In this document: positions 1 through 12,024 of the stretch, piece by piece
How the letters are laid out: each line of letters opens with the position of its first letter
Position numbering within the stretch: the stretch's first letter is position 1
Source: Euryodendron excelsum
Lineage: Eukaryota > Streptophyta > Magnoliopsida > Ericales > Pentaphylacaceae
Direction: 5' to 3'
NCBI GenBank assembly: GCA_033060915.1
Contig: CM065398.1
Coordinates: forward strand, 2,192,001 to 2,256,000
Length of the DNA: 64,000 nt
The notes under the pieces: generated by a model
The model's database searches: none
Told to the model about the DNA's origin: nothing
Seen by the model: the letters and a program-made list of their open reading frames with translations, nothing else
Made by a program: the position numbers and the translations under genes

Positions 1-245
1 ACATCAAATTATGTATAAAATCATATTGGTTTTATTTTACAATTGGATACCAAGTTATTTTTTTCAAACTTGCAACAAGTTTCATATGTGAACACAGATA
101 TCCAAGTGACAGACACGCATGTCTTTCAAGTGTCCAATTCTAAAAAAATAATAAAATAAAGGACAAGTTTGGATGCGTATCCGACACATGTCGGGGGAGT
201 GTCCAACACAGACACAACACCTTCCTAGGCGTGTCTATGCTTCTT
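1..245. repeat. Dispersed repeat copy A, cut by the window edge
   Basis: Shares an ordered series of blocks with 5465-5935: 'atcaaattatgtataaaatcatatt', the 'ccaagttattttnttcaaa' stretch, repeated 'gtgtcc' words and the end 'gtgcttcttag'. Same orientation as copy B. Looks like a non-autonomous mobile repeat in an HMA7 intron. Left end not visible. Confidence 0.6.
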
Positions 246-1059
246 AGCCCAATACAAATAGCACTCCCGTCACAAATATGCATGCTCCACAGTTAACAAC
301 CATGCACCAAAATCTAGAATGTTCTGATGTTTTGCTATATTTTAAGGAGGGTCCACAAGTTTTTGATTAAAAACATTTAGTAAAAGGCAAACAAAGCTTA
401 AGATGTTTCCAATAAAACAATAAAAATAAGGAAAAAAAAAGGTCTCCTATGAAACGAATGGAGCTTTAAGCAATTGGGCAGTGATGGGATTCTGGAATTC
501 CCCATAAGATTAACTTTCACATTCTCCAGGCATTTTCAGTACTGAGACACCACAAGAGATGGAGTTCCTTGATGGATACAAGCAAACCATTAGATCTCAA
601 ATTCTAAGCAAAGGCGAAAAGGTGACAGTTCTATTGACATCATATTGATTGCTAAACCCTGTTGAGATCCTCAGAGAGACTCCACTTGCTAAACATGCTT
701 CTAATACTTCCGAAGTGATTGAAATTCTTTCTTTGGCGCCAAGATTTCTTAAGTTAGAAGCAGATGCTCTGGGAAAAGAGAAGTTTTGATCATAAACCCT
801 TTCTTTTTCTTTTGGAAAATTAGTGCCTTCTTATGTCATCTCATTTCCCTTTCAACTACAGCATTTTTCATCCAGTTATTCGAGGAAATTATTGCTCCAG
901 TTGTCTTCTCTTCGAGTAATGTGTTTCTAATTAAAAAGGAAAAGGTTTCTTCAGCCCCAAACTGATTCTAACAAAATTAAAGTCAACTAATAGATCAAAC
1001 ATTATTCATCAACTTGCAAGGAATGAATACATATGAGAGCTGTTGGAGAGCTTGATATG

Positions 1060-1300
1060 AATTGTTAGCTCAATTTCCTTATAGCTTAAGCTTTTGGGAC
1101 TATTGGTAATCTACGATGGTATCAGATCTCAAGTTGGAGGAGGTCTTGGGTTCAAGTCGTTCCATTTGTATTTGTTTACCGTTCCCATTCTGATTCTTGT
1201 ATATTTGAATGTCTGCATCTCTGTGTACAAGACAAAGTTGCAGGTGAGCGAGGGTAACAACTAAAGCTTTTGGGACTAGCAGGTTACTGGTCCAACACAC
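1060..1300 (+). repeat. Short TRIM- or SINE-like fragment
   Basis: Contains TGGTATCAG at 1117-1125, resembling the 3' end of initiator tRNA-Met used as a primer site by plant LTR elements. Shortly after comes 'gggttcaagtc' (1148-1158), close to a pol III B box. The phrase 'gcttttgggact' occurs twice (1090, 1266). TRIM and SINE origins are both possible; neither end is defined. Confidence 0.35.
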
Positions 1301-1479
1301 CAAGGTGCCAAATTAGCATAGTGCTTGAAGTTGGCTAGTTAGAAGAACTTGTTTAGTTTTCTGGTTTTGAAAACAGTAATGACAGCAAATTCAATTCCAT
1401 GATGAAGGAACGTCCTTCAAAATGGTCACCACTCAGGTTCAAAATAATATTAAATAAAGCAGCAGAGATCAATACTTAC

Positions 1480-1805
1480 AAAATCAGCAAACTTCTGAAT
1501 AGGAGCTTTGGCCATCTGTGCTGTCTCCACCAGACAAATTATCTGGCTCAAAACCGTGTTAGACCCAACTTTTGTAGCTTGTACATGAAGGGAGCCGTGC
1601 AAATTTATAGTACCTCCAATAATTGATGAATCCACCTCCTTCAAGACAGGTGCAGATTCACCAGTAACCATACTCTCATTAACATAACTTGAACCCCATA
1701 CAACCACTCCGTCTACAGGAACCTTTGTACCCGGAGGAACTTTTAAAATGTCACCAGGCTGAATCAGCAATGCATCTATCTCCCTTTCTCCAATATTTTT
1801 TCCAC
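1480..1805 (-). CDS. HMA7 (RAN1): HMA7 exon 4
   Basis: 326 bp. Acceptor CTAG|GTGGAA, donor TTT|GTAAGT at 1479. It encodes the actuator domain, with the dephosphorylation loop VTGES, and ends at QKFADF just before the next membrane segment. It is the last HMA7 exon recognised in the window. Confidence 0.92.
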
Positions 1806-4800
1806 CTAGAAAATTGATAAATTGATAAAACCCAGTATACTAGGTCATCAAAGTTTCCAATATCATTTTAGCATATATTTTGGCAATAAGGAAACCACAC
1901 AGATTATCACTTTTTATTTTTCTTTCCCTTCTTTTGTCGTTTCTTTTTATAAGTGTACAGTAATTATTAATGAAAAATAACTAAAACTTCTCTTCCCCCC
2001 AGCATACCTTTGTCTTGGAGAAGCAATAAAGCTGTTGCAGGCGCGAGCTCCACTAGCTTCTTTATAGCATCTGATGTCTTTCCTTTGGCAAGAGTTTCCA
2101 AGTACTTTCCCAATAGAACAAATGTTATCAGCATTGCACTTGTTTCAAAGTATGTTGGAGACCAAAACCCAGTGACTGCACCATATAGAAGTGCACAAAC
2201 AGAGTAGAAGTAAGAGGCCGAGGTACCCAACGCAACCAAGACATCCATATTTGTTGAACCATTTCGAAGTGCTCTGCCAGCTGCAACATAGAAACGCTTC
2301 CCGACAACAAATTGAACAAGAGTAACCAATGCCCACTTCAACCAATCACCCATTCGAAACGGCCCACATTGCCGGAGCAACAAAGAATACACCATAGGTA
2401 TGTGAGGGCAGACCACTCGCATGAAAAAGATGGGAACCTGGCACCAAATTATAAGGAGTCAACAGTTGACTACTTTTAAAAAAAAAGAAAATGAAGTATT
2501 GGTAATGATGGATGTTTGAAGGGTGCTTACGACATGCTAATAGAAGGATCTCATGAGTCATGACATACTATTACAAGAAGCACGTATTCAGGAGAGAGGT
2601 CCCCAGAACTTGCCAAGAACTAAAAAAAGAAGACCAATAAAAAATGGAAAAATAGGGAGAAAGAAAAAAACTATCATACAATCTGTTACTAAAAATTGCA
2701 TACTCCTCTCAATTTTACATGGTAAAAGGCCAGACTTGTAGGTATTCTTTTATATTTGGGAGAGAGAGGTCTTTGTGGGTTCTTTCTAGAAATACACTTA
2801 TGAAGCACGAGATCAAAGAAATAAGATACCAAACAGCATCTCTTGGACCTATTTTGCATTTCACAGCAAAGATGCACTAAGAGGCTTCTGAGCCATCCGA
2901 ACAAAACCTACCGGACAAAAAAGTCATCGAGGATAAGGGATGACATGCAAGTTCTACCAGAAAAAGATGAACAAAGAAGCAAAACTGTGAAAATTACTCA
3001 CACTGAGAAGCAGACTGGCTGTAAAGAGCCGAAACAAGTTTGAAGATCCTTCTATATCTTTAGAAACCATTCTTGTATATGGATTCTTGATGTGTAATTT
3101 AAACTTCCCAATGCTTCCACTCTTAATTGCATCAACTAAGGATCTAGAACCAATAACTTCAGGATCAAAGAGGACTTCTAGCTCACTTGATGTCCTGTTG
3201 AAACTAAACTGTCTAACACCTTTCAAGTTGCAAAGTATGCCTTCCAAAAGCTGTGCATCGAACTCACTAGCTATTCCAGTAACCCCTAGTATGATTTTAT
3301 CCTGCTCACTGCTCTGAACGAGTGAGCCTTCAAAACCAGCATCTTCAATTGCATTGACTATATCGTCCTTACTTATAACAGTAGGATCATACTCGACTTC
3401 CCCCAATGAAGTAGCCAAGGCAACTACTGCCTTTTTTACTCCAGGGAGATTTCTTAAGATGCCTTCAACAGAGTTCACACAAGCTGCACATGTCATACCT
3501 CCTATAGTAAACTGCCCCACCAGGGTTCCATGTGGCTTTGTTCGAGATGTACAGGGTTCAGGTAGAATTTCTGCCTCAAAACCCGCATCTTCTATTGCAT
3601 TTGTGATGTCTTCTTCCTGAAACAAAACTTCATTTAGAATAAAACCCCATGTTCACATTAGCTGGTTGGTATTAAGCACCAGATGCAACCCATACTAACA
3701 TGACGATTAAGATAACATCCCTAAAATACATCAACCTAACGCAGTGCAAAAGAGAATATTAGTGATTTTCAAGAACTCAACCAGAAAATATACAAGATCA
3801 GCAACAGAAATGATACACCAATAGGGTCAAAAAATGCTAGAAACAAATATTTTAAGTACTGGTGCTAAGCAAAACTGAAAGCAAGTCGATACTACAAGAA
3901 CGTCAAAATAATATCTCTGAAATATATAAAGCAAACACAGTGTGGAAGGAAACAAACTAATGAACATACTGACAGTCATCGTCAGGAAAATGCTAGAACC
4001 AATAGATCCACTCAGAGTCATATCAATCTCAGATAATATTAGATAGCTTTCTATGTGGTTTATAGCAGCAAAATGATGGCAAATTTAGAACCTCCAACAA
4101 GAAAGCAAGCTTTGTTAACTTTAGAGGAAATAAGTTAGTTCAATTAATAAACAAATATAACCAAGTAATTGACTCCAGTGCAAACAAGAACAGTTAGCAA
4201 TAATTCAAAACAATAAATAAATAAAACAAAACTACAAAAAATAGTAGACATTGTGATTCTGATAATAGCTGAGGATCCTTTCTTCAAACAGATGATATGA
4301 TCTCTTGATTGTCCAAAAGGTAATTCCAAGAAAGCCACAAATTCCAACCATTTTGGATATGCTGGACAATGTGGCATGCCAATGCAGAAGGATGTCGCTG
4401 AAAAGTATGGATTCTGGAACATAGTTTCACTCTACTGGATGCGTTAGGTTCTGAATGACAAACGAGCTTTTCTTCAAGATTCCATCTAATATATTAGTAA
4501 TTTTTATACCTTGTTTGCAAGATAACTAAAAATATTAATCATATATTTCTACTCATAGATTTTTATTTATAGATAATGTCGCCTCTCAATTCTCATAATG
4601 TACCCAGTACACTGCTCAGCTCTATCTCATGCTATATTCTTTCTTACAACATTAGGCTCAACAAAAGGCCTGGCAATAGATTCCAATGAATTCATGTTCG
4701 GGATGGGGGACCATAGATTTCAAGTTGGTCATCTTTTACCAAACCCCTCTCTTCTCTGATCTAGGACCAGTTATATTACAAGAGTAACAATTAACATGAC

Positions 4801-7231
4801 AAGGGCAGAGTTATCGTCTAGAAATTAAGAGAGTAACAATATTTTTTTCTTTTCGTTTCTTTCTCCGTCAAAGCGACATTTTCAATTTTGATGAATTCCA
4901 AGATCCTTTAAACTCTTCCAAAAACAAGAAGGATAATTCAAGGATAAATTATAAATAGTATGTTTATACTTGAGCATTAAGTTAATTAGATTTCTATCAT
5001 GGGAACTCATCTTAGTAGAAGGGAACCACCTCACAGCTTTAGAAGAGCATAATTTGGAGAGATTCATCCTCCAGTATCCAGGTCTGGGGAGCATGAAGGC
5101 GCCAATGTAGAAGGTCAAGTCATCAGTCACACAAGAGAGAGAGCAGATTAGAGATTATGATAACACCAGTTGTCAGAGTAATCACAATCCACTTGTATAT
5201 TCTGTTTCTCTTTTTCAATAGATTAAGGAAATTTCTTAGACTAAACCCTTGTAGTCAATCCATAGGATTCTTAAGTATCTTCTGCACCCTAATCATGTTG
5301 GCAAGCAAACAGAATGGTCACAAAGCATGTAGAAAATTCTATAACAAGATAAGACCTTCATTTAGAGAGAGAGAGAGATTTCCAAATTAAGAACATCATT
5401 GATCGAAGTCATGCATTGCATCTAGAAAAATATTTCAATTGATTTACTAAAAAATAAATTTTAAATCCGATGGACATGGACATGAACATGCCAACACGGC
5501 GATTTTCAAAAAATGCAGAACACGATGTGGTGGGAACACGGCCAAAATATATATATTTTTAAATGTATGTAGTAATATTTTACTTAAAGATAATGAAAAA
5601 TAAGAGATAACTAATTAAAATTAAAATTTATATATTCCCTAACTTAAATGTCAAATTACGTATAAAGTCATATTACTTTTATTTTAAAATCAAAACCCAA
5701 GTTATTTTCTTCAAATTTGTTACTTATTTTATGCGTATCTAAGTGATGAACAAGGTGTACAAGTGACGGACAAGTATGTCCCCTAATTGTCCGAAGTGTG
5801 TCCGATTCTAAACAATTAAAAAATTATAGGACACATTTGGACGTGTGTCCAACGAATCTCATGTCTGACAAGGTGTCTAACAAGGACATGAGACCTTATT
5901 AGAAATGTTTGTGCTTCTTAGGTGGTAGGAAATGCTTCAGTTTAAGCGTAATGCTAACCATGAGTCTTAACTCCAATGTCAAAACATAGATCAACCTAAA
6001 AACTGAGACCTAGTATGATAGAGGGTTTTTTTACTTCTTTTTCTTCTTTCTTTTTTAAGGTCTTTGAGAGATTGCCAACACCTTGATTTCCTGCAGTTCC
6101 AATTTTGTAAAACTAATGCTGGACATTGCCTCCTCCAAATAAACCCAAATCAATCAGTTGCAACTCTACTACACTAAACAAATTAAGAAAGCACGCTCCA
6201 TGAATAGGTGAATCACAAATAGAAGACTGATTCTCATACATTTCAAAACACCAAGACACAAATCTAGCTCTGAATTAATGAAATTCCCATAACTGAAAAT
6301 AACCCATGATTGATACCATCTATTACCAAGGTAAACGAAAACAAAGACACAATTATAAGATAAACATGAATCACATAACGTCATAAACAGCCCAAACAAA
6401 GGCTACTCTTGAATGAATTCGGTTTAAGAAAGACCATCAGGCTTCTCATGAAGTAAAAACTAAACACTTCCCATTTGACCATCCTAATCAATCCAAATTC
6501 AGTTAAATATAATCCAAATTTCCTTAAAGGAACTAGCAAGCACACTCCTTGATCCGTGTTCAACCAATGTCCAATGATAACAGCAAAGTAAGTCCAAACA
6601 AACAACCCCCACAGACAAAAACAAAAAACAAAAAACAAAAAAAAAGCTCTTAAGCATGATTAGCCAATAATGTACCCTAACCCATTATTCAATTCACCAT
6701 CTGTAAGAAATTAAACCAAAGCCAATCCCGCCATAACTACATATGTAAACTACAAATACTAAACTCACACAGGCCGAACACCACAAAGGGCTCAAAATCA
6801 ATTAAGTATCTAATAATTAACACTAGCCCGTAATCAAATTCGCCATCTATATGATCAACTTAAACCAAAACTAAGACGTAATTGGACGACACAGCAAAAT
6901 AGAGACCAACCTTCACCAAATTGGGATAAAAAACGACATCAGCCTTGTTCTGAAGCAGAGCCACCGAAGCTCGTAGTACCCCATTGATGCTCCCGAGAGC
7001 TCCTTCGACGGAATTCGAACAAGCCGCACAGGTCATCCCCGTAACTCTCACTTGAATTCTCTTCAAACTTTCCTCTAAACCCTCAAATGTCGCTGAACTT
7101 TCAACTTCATACTCATCGAGGAGCCTCACGTCCTCGAGGTCGCCGGAATTCTCGTCGGCGGCTACAATTGCCGGCTTTTTCCGGCCGCCGGCCACCGCCG
7201 TCAACTGGAAGTCCCCGAGACTCAGCGCCAT
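1480..7231 (-). CDS. HMA7 (RAN1): RAN1/HMA7-type Cu-transporting P1B-ATPase, 5' four coding exons (partial gene)
   Basis: Copper pump of the plant endomembrane system; in Arabidopsis the RAN1/HMA7 family loads copper into ethylene receptors. Four exons are visible (6911-7231, 3002-3616, 2008-2437, 1480-1805), all with GT-AG borders and phases that keep one frame for 564 codons. By recalled family sequence it is collinear with RAN1. Domains: HMA1 with GMTCAAC at residues 65-71; HMA2 with GMTCAAC at 147-153; a third HMA-like fold (about 220-290) without CxxC; then membrane segments and the actuator motif TGES at 503-506. The CPC metal site, the DKTG phosphorylation loop and the ATP-binding domain are not in the window; they should lie left of position 1, since 1-1479 shows no matching exon. 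The start is the ATG at 7231, followed by a short acidic N-terminus. Intron 1 is unusually long (3,294 bp). Confidence 0.93.
2008..2437 (-). CDS. HMA7 (RAN1): HMA7 exon 3
   Basis: 430 bp. Acceptor CCAG|GTTCCC, donor AAAG|GTATGC. It encodes transmembrane segments including GDWLKWALV and STNMDVLVALGTSASYFYS, which are strongly conserved in plant Cu-ATPases. It ends in phase 1, completed by exon 4. Confidence 0.92.
3002..3616 (-). CDS. HMA7 (RAN1): HMA7 exon 2
   Basis: 615 bp, 205 codons, phase 0 at both ends. Acceptor TTTCAG|GAAGAAGAC at 3617-3618, donor AGT|GTGAGT at 3001. It encodes the second HMA domain (GMTCAACVNS), the CxxC-less third domain and the start of the first membrane segment (LLLS). 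Confidence 0.93.
3617..6910 (-). other. HMA7 intron 1 (3.3 kb)
   Basis: Long AT-rich intron between exons 1 and 2. It holds one copy of the dispersed repeat described at 5465-5935. The open frames of 60-90 codons in it are short, have no recognisable domains and are not genes. Confidence 0.85.
5465..5935. repeat. Dispersed repeat copy B in HMA7 intron 1
   Basis: Longer relative of the repeat at 1-245. Its right half is rich in tgtcc/ggaca words in both orientations, and it ends in 'gtgcttcttaggtgg'. No coding potential. Family not recognised. Confidence 0.6.
6911..7231 (-). CDS. HMA7 (RAN1): HMA7 exon 1
   Basis: 321 bp, 107 codons, phase 0 at its end. It encodes the N-terminus and the first heavy-metal-associated domain (GMTCAACSNS). 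The donor is AAG|GTTGGT at 6910. Much more GC-rich than the surrounding introns. Confidence 0.92.
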
Positions 7232-7400
7232 TGAAGGAACCGAGAAGAAAAGACCAAGATGAATATGTAAACGTCTATATAGATACAGAGAGAGAGGAGA
7301 GAGAGAGGAACACAGGTGGACAACAGATATATGTTATAGAGAGAGGGGGAGGGAGACTTTTCCAACACAGGTGGTGAAGATAGTAATTTCACGCTGGCAG
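7232..7400 (-). promoter_or_regulatory. HMA7 5' leader / proximal promoter, CT-rich on the sense strand
   Basis: Immediately upstream of the HMA7 ATG the plus strand carries GA runs (7288-7350), i.e. CT-rich pyrimidine tracts on the transcribed strand. This is a common plant 5'-UTR and core promoter composition. No unambiguous TATA box was assigned. Confidence 0.5.
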
Positions 7401-7965
7401 GTTCAACTAATGCAAGAGCTGAGACAATTATGATTTGATTTAAAATTTCCAAATTAAGGAAAGAAAAAAGTAAAATTGAAATTATTTGTAGTTATTTATT
7501 TTTCAGGATTACTTACATATAATTCTATTTCTCAATATTTTTTTACTTCTAAACACAATATCCACACTAATAAAAAAAATTTATTTATTTTTCTTTTCTC
7601 ACTTCTAAATACAAAATTGTAGTATTAACATTAAATATACATGAAATCTATTTACTTATGTAAGAGAGAAAAAAGAATTAAAAAATAAAATTATGTACAA
7701 GTAATTCAATGTCCCTTTCTTTATTTCTCTGAACCAATTGAGAATCCGGACACGAGGTTAGAATTTACCCTTATAAGACCTAAAAATGATATTCTTAAGA
7801 TAAATGGCCGAGTCATGGAAATGTAGGAGGGAAGAAGATGTACGTCAATGCAATACTTTAAGGTGGTGTTTGGTTACTGCACTGAATTTACTTGCACGGT
7901 GGAATGGACTTATTAAAAGTTTTTAATGCATTGTAATATATGGTGCACTTAAGATGCAGCCCCAC

Positions 7966-7997
<32 letters not shown>

Positions 7998-10900
7998 AAT
8001 GTATAATTTAAAAAAAAAAAAGATTGACAACAACTTTTTTTAGTTTTTAAAAGCAACACTCTTAATAAACAGGCCTGTTATTTCATTTTGGCTTCATCAG
8101 CATAATTAAGTGCAACGGCTTTTATTCTTAATATTATATTTCTGTACTTAAAAAAAATTTAGACGTTGCTATTTTTTTTTTTATGCAATACATTCAAATT
8201 ATGCATGTATATATAAATATACATAAACCTATCCATGTATATTTATATCTCTACAATAATGTAAAGAGATACATATGCATTTATTACATATATACAACCA
8301 TAAAATATATATGTCCTTACATATTCCTGTATTACAAATATATCCACAAAATATATACAGCTCTACATGTAATACAAATTCCAGCTGCCAAAGACTGTGT
8401 AAAGGCTCCCGATTTAATTTTAAAATTCCTTGGGTCATCTCAATGGGTTCAGAAACTATACGTTTTTCTGGATCATCATAGCGTACTTCCACATATCCAA
8501 TAAGATATTAGTTTTTTTTTTTGGGTAAAAAAATCAAAAGTATCAATTAAAAATCTATAAAAGGTAAAAAAAAAATTGAGTTTAAATTAATTAAATAAGT
8601 TAATTTTAATCTAACAGGTTTGCCTCGAGGAAAATTAGATGTTTTTATGAGAGTTATTTTTCAATGAAAAATTTTCTTTTCTTTTTTTCCAAGTCAATAA
8701 TAAAAAAGGATTAATTTCATGGGCTGACAATCTTCCTTTATTTTGCTTTCTGTTTTTGGAGTTATGTATCTTATTGGAAAGATGACTTCGTTTCCACCAA
8801 GGACAAAGTAAAAGTAAAGTTAAAAAGAAATCCCCACTAACAAAGGAAAACATGTTTCATTCATGGAAATACACTTCCTTATACTTTCAACCAAACAGAT
8901 CATCCTCGTTGTCCCACCAATGCGCACTCTTTTGAACCATGCAAAAGAAGTAGAGTTCCGTGGCCTTTTGATCTTTGTATTTAATTTTACATTAATCAAA
9001 CAATATGATATTAATCAATTATGACCGCCAACATTAAGTCTTCGTTTAGATCAGCATATTTAAATACTTTCTTTTTTTTTTTTTATCTTGTCTTGGATTT
9101 TTTTAACAAAAATTTATTTTTTTACTTTTTCTATAGACTTTTAAATTATGCTTTTGACTTTCTTTAAAAAACAAAAAATTAAAATAAAAAACATAAACTA
9201 CTTAAACAACCAATATTATGAACTTATCCAAACAACCAACAATTATATAAAAAATGAATAAGATTGGTATAATAATTTGACACGTATGCATTAGGTGATG
9301 TCATTTCTTAGGCTGCCATAGTACTGAAAAGTCGAGAATACTGTCATTTTTATGAATCCCACGCGGAAAGGCTAACATGGTCATTGAAGTGGGAATGTCC
9401 AAATCAATGGATTATATAATTTTTCCTTGTTGCAGAGGCAAAAAAAGCTGATTCTAGACCATGTCTAAGTTGGTGCAATATCGAACTCCATTTACATTTT
9501 GGGGGTGGGGGTAAGATGGGCTAGTAATGTGTGGGACCATGACATTGATGCAATGGCATCTTTATGATTAACTATTAAAGGGACAGACAAATATCCACAC
9601 ATGGGTCTGAAATGCTGGGTGGACTACTTTGTGGGGTCCAGGCTTTTAATGGTGTCATTTAAGGTGTATAATGCACTGTCAGGCTGTCCGCATATTTTCA
9701 AATGAGTAAATTCGTCTCTATTTGACCCTTTTCGAATTTTAATGGCATGCACTGGACTGTCATACATAAAGCTTAAAAAATGCTAACCAGTTCATATTAA
9801 CCACCTCAATTACAACTCATCAAATACAATAAGCCCCAGCTGAGCTATCATGAAACTGATGCTAACACTCTTTCAATATTACTTTTGGTAGATGGAAGCA
9901 TAGTTGTTATAATTGAATTGGGCATTAAATCGATAAAGTTATTAATTCACAATTTATCGATTTAACTAATATTATAAATTAAAATATATTTTATTTATTT
10001 ATATTACCCAATAAAATACAAAAAATTAGATAGAATAGTGATAAGTGTTACTTAATTCGACCCTTACTTTTCAAGTTTCATTCTTGAGTGAATGATTCTT
10101 TTTAAAAAACTGATCAATTCTTTCGATTCAATTTAATTTATATACATTTCTAATAAATTAATTTAACTGTATCAGTTTATGATTTGATTTCAGGTTGGAC
10201 CGGTTAGTCTATGATGGAACTACATTCTGGCACTTTTAATCATCTTGTGCATGCCAACACCGCAATCAACCGTGTATGGTTGTGCAGGTGACTATAGGAA
10301 AGCAGGTTCAATCACAAACCAAACCAAGCTAGGCTAGCTTCCCACCATGTCCCCCACCAGTTAAAGCAACCCTTTACTACGTTCATGTATGCATCATATC
10401 ATTTCTTTCTTTCTTTAATACTGGCTGTGTGAATGTATATCGTACATATAAATGTTTTTCCAAAGCACCCTTTTAGGAGGCTAATAATAGTTCTATAAAA
10501 AAAACTACAACCACTAATGCAAGTTGTATTTAATTTATCCAAAAAAAATAACATCAATTCAATTTTAACTAAGACATAAGATCAAGGTATCAAAAAAATA
10601 ATCTTTTAATACATATCAAGTGTGTTATCAATCAAAGTTATACTCGACGATACTTCATGTCACAAAATTCATCTATGATTAAATTTTCACCAAACTTCTC
10701 AATAACTACTTTTTTAATATATACATTGAAATATTTGTGAGAAAATCATATTCTATCTTGTATTGAAATTTAATTTTAACAACATTCATAACCAAAAATA
10801 CTCATTCTATAAATAAAAATTTGTGTTCTTTTTCACTAAAATTTATCCTAAATCTCAATTAATAAGGTATGGATAAGTATAAAACTTGAGTCACAGACAA

Positions 10901-11080
10901 AACACATCACAAATAAATAAATAAAATAAGCCTAAATAGCTATAAAAATGGGCCACGATATAAATTGCACTAGATACTAGATATAATTTTTTTTAAATTA
11001 GGGGGGGCCACTTACTATGTTAAAATTTTTGGACTTAATTTGTACTACATCTAATGGGGTTTCTTGAACATTGGGGGGGA
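7401..11080. other. AT-rich intergenic region without a recognised gene
   Basis: About 3.7 kb with homopolymer A/T runs and short spurious frames only. A TATA-rich stretch lies at 8180-8360. No domain, tRNA or recognisable transposon end was seen. Confidence 0.6.
7966..7992. repeat. (AT)n microsatellite
   Basis: About 13 uninterrupted AT dinucleotides. Confidence 0.9.
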
Positions 11081-12024
11081 GGCCTGGTCGTTGTTGAGCA
11101 ATAAGTGTTAATTGATTGAAGAACCTTACAACAAAAGTATATTCATGATCTCATTTTGAAAGATTGAAAGCACTTAAGATGATGAAGACTTACTAAAAAG
11201 AAGAACACGAAACATGGAAGTTATATATGGTGATTTGAAGATATCATGAATTGAAGGAAGTTTCAATGTTGATTGAAGAACTCTACAAAAATTTAAATGG
11301 ATTAATTCTATTTCGAAGAGATTGATGGTATTCTTGATGATCAACATTCCTTGAAGAAGATGAAAATAGGTTTTGGAAGACTCATTTGGATGATTCTTGA
11401 AGAGTTTGAAGATCTAGAAGAATTTTGATCAAAGACTGAAAAAAGTTAGAGTCCTCGATAAAAGGGGTTAACACCTAAATTACAAGAGTTGACACCTTGA
11501 GACAATAGCATTGGACAAATATTCAAAGATAGAAGAGTCAACACATTAATTCAAAATGCAAAGTATTGAAAAAAGTTCAATAAGTGTCGACACCTCAATT
11601 CCAGGAGGCGACACCTTTGGATAATGCATTGTCAAAGTTTGGTGGACGCCTCAAGTGTCGACACCCAGTTTTTAAGAGTCGACACCTTTGGGCAGTATGC
11701 TAAAGAACGCTTACATCAGAGCAGCAAGTGTCTACCTTAGTTCTAGGAGTCAACACCTAAAGCCCAACAATCGGATTTTTAAACATTTTGAGTAGCCGAA
11801 ATAGCATTTAATGTACTCTCAACCACCACAAATAATTAGAATCCATGCAAAGCTATAGATATAAAATCTCCATAGCATTTATACACAACAATACAAGATT
11901 GTAAGTGCTGAATTTGAATTAAATGTTGATTTTCTGAGCCTCAATTGCTACATTCTCTTTGTTAAGTACCTGGGGGTTATTTTTTGAGATTACACTTGCT
12001 TATTTACTCTTTGTGAGAGATACC
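11080..12024 (+). mobile_element. Left part of an outer LTR-like element (host of the F insertion)
   Basis: Noncoding sequence that should continue at 34810 once the F element and one copy of its ATACC duplication are removed. It contains a GTCGACACC-type minisatellite. The far part (34810-35255) has a T/C-rich end with 'aattcacccctcgtt', reminiscent of the downstream end of plant Copia LTRs. Outer borders and duplication were not resolved, so the class is inference. Confidence 0.45.
11575..11765. repeat. GTCGACACC minisatellite
   Basis: Variants of GTCGACACC/GGCGACACC/GTCAACACC recur about every 30-60 bp, alternating 'agtgtcgacacc..' and 'ggagtcgacacctttgg'. Weaker copies begin near 11470. 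Palindromic core GTCGAC. Confidence 0.6.

Noticed and set aside
1117..1160. tRNA gene (TGGTATCAG plus GGTTCAAGTC)
   Set aside because: No cloverleaf, arms do not pair; better explained as a TRIM/SINE-like fragment.
8183..8503. Overlapping frames on both strands (106 and 87 codons)
   Set aside because: ATA/TAT-rich low-complexity DNA giving Y/I-rich peptides; no domain.
11575..11765. CRISPR-like regular repeat
   Set aside because: Repeats are short, variable and irregularly spaced; the window is a plant nuclear genome.
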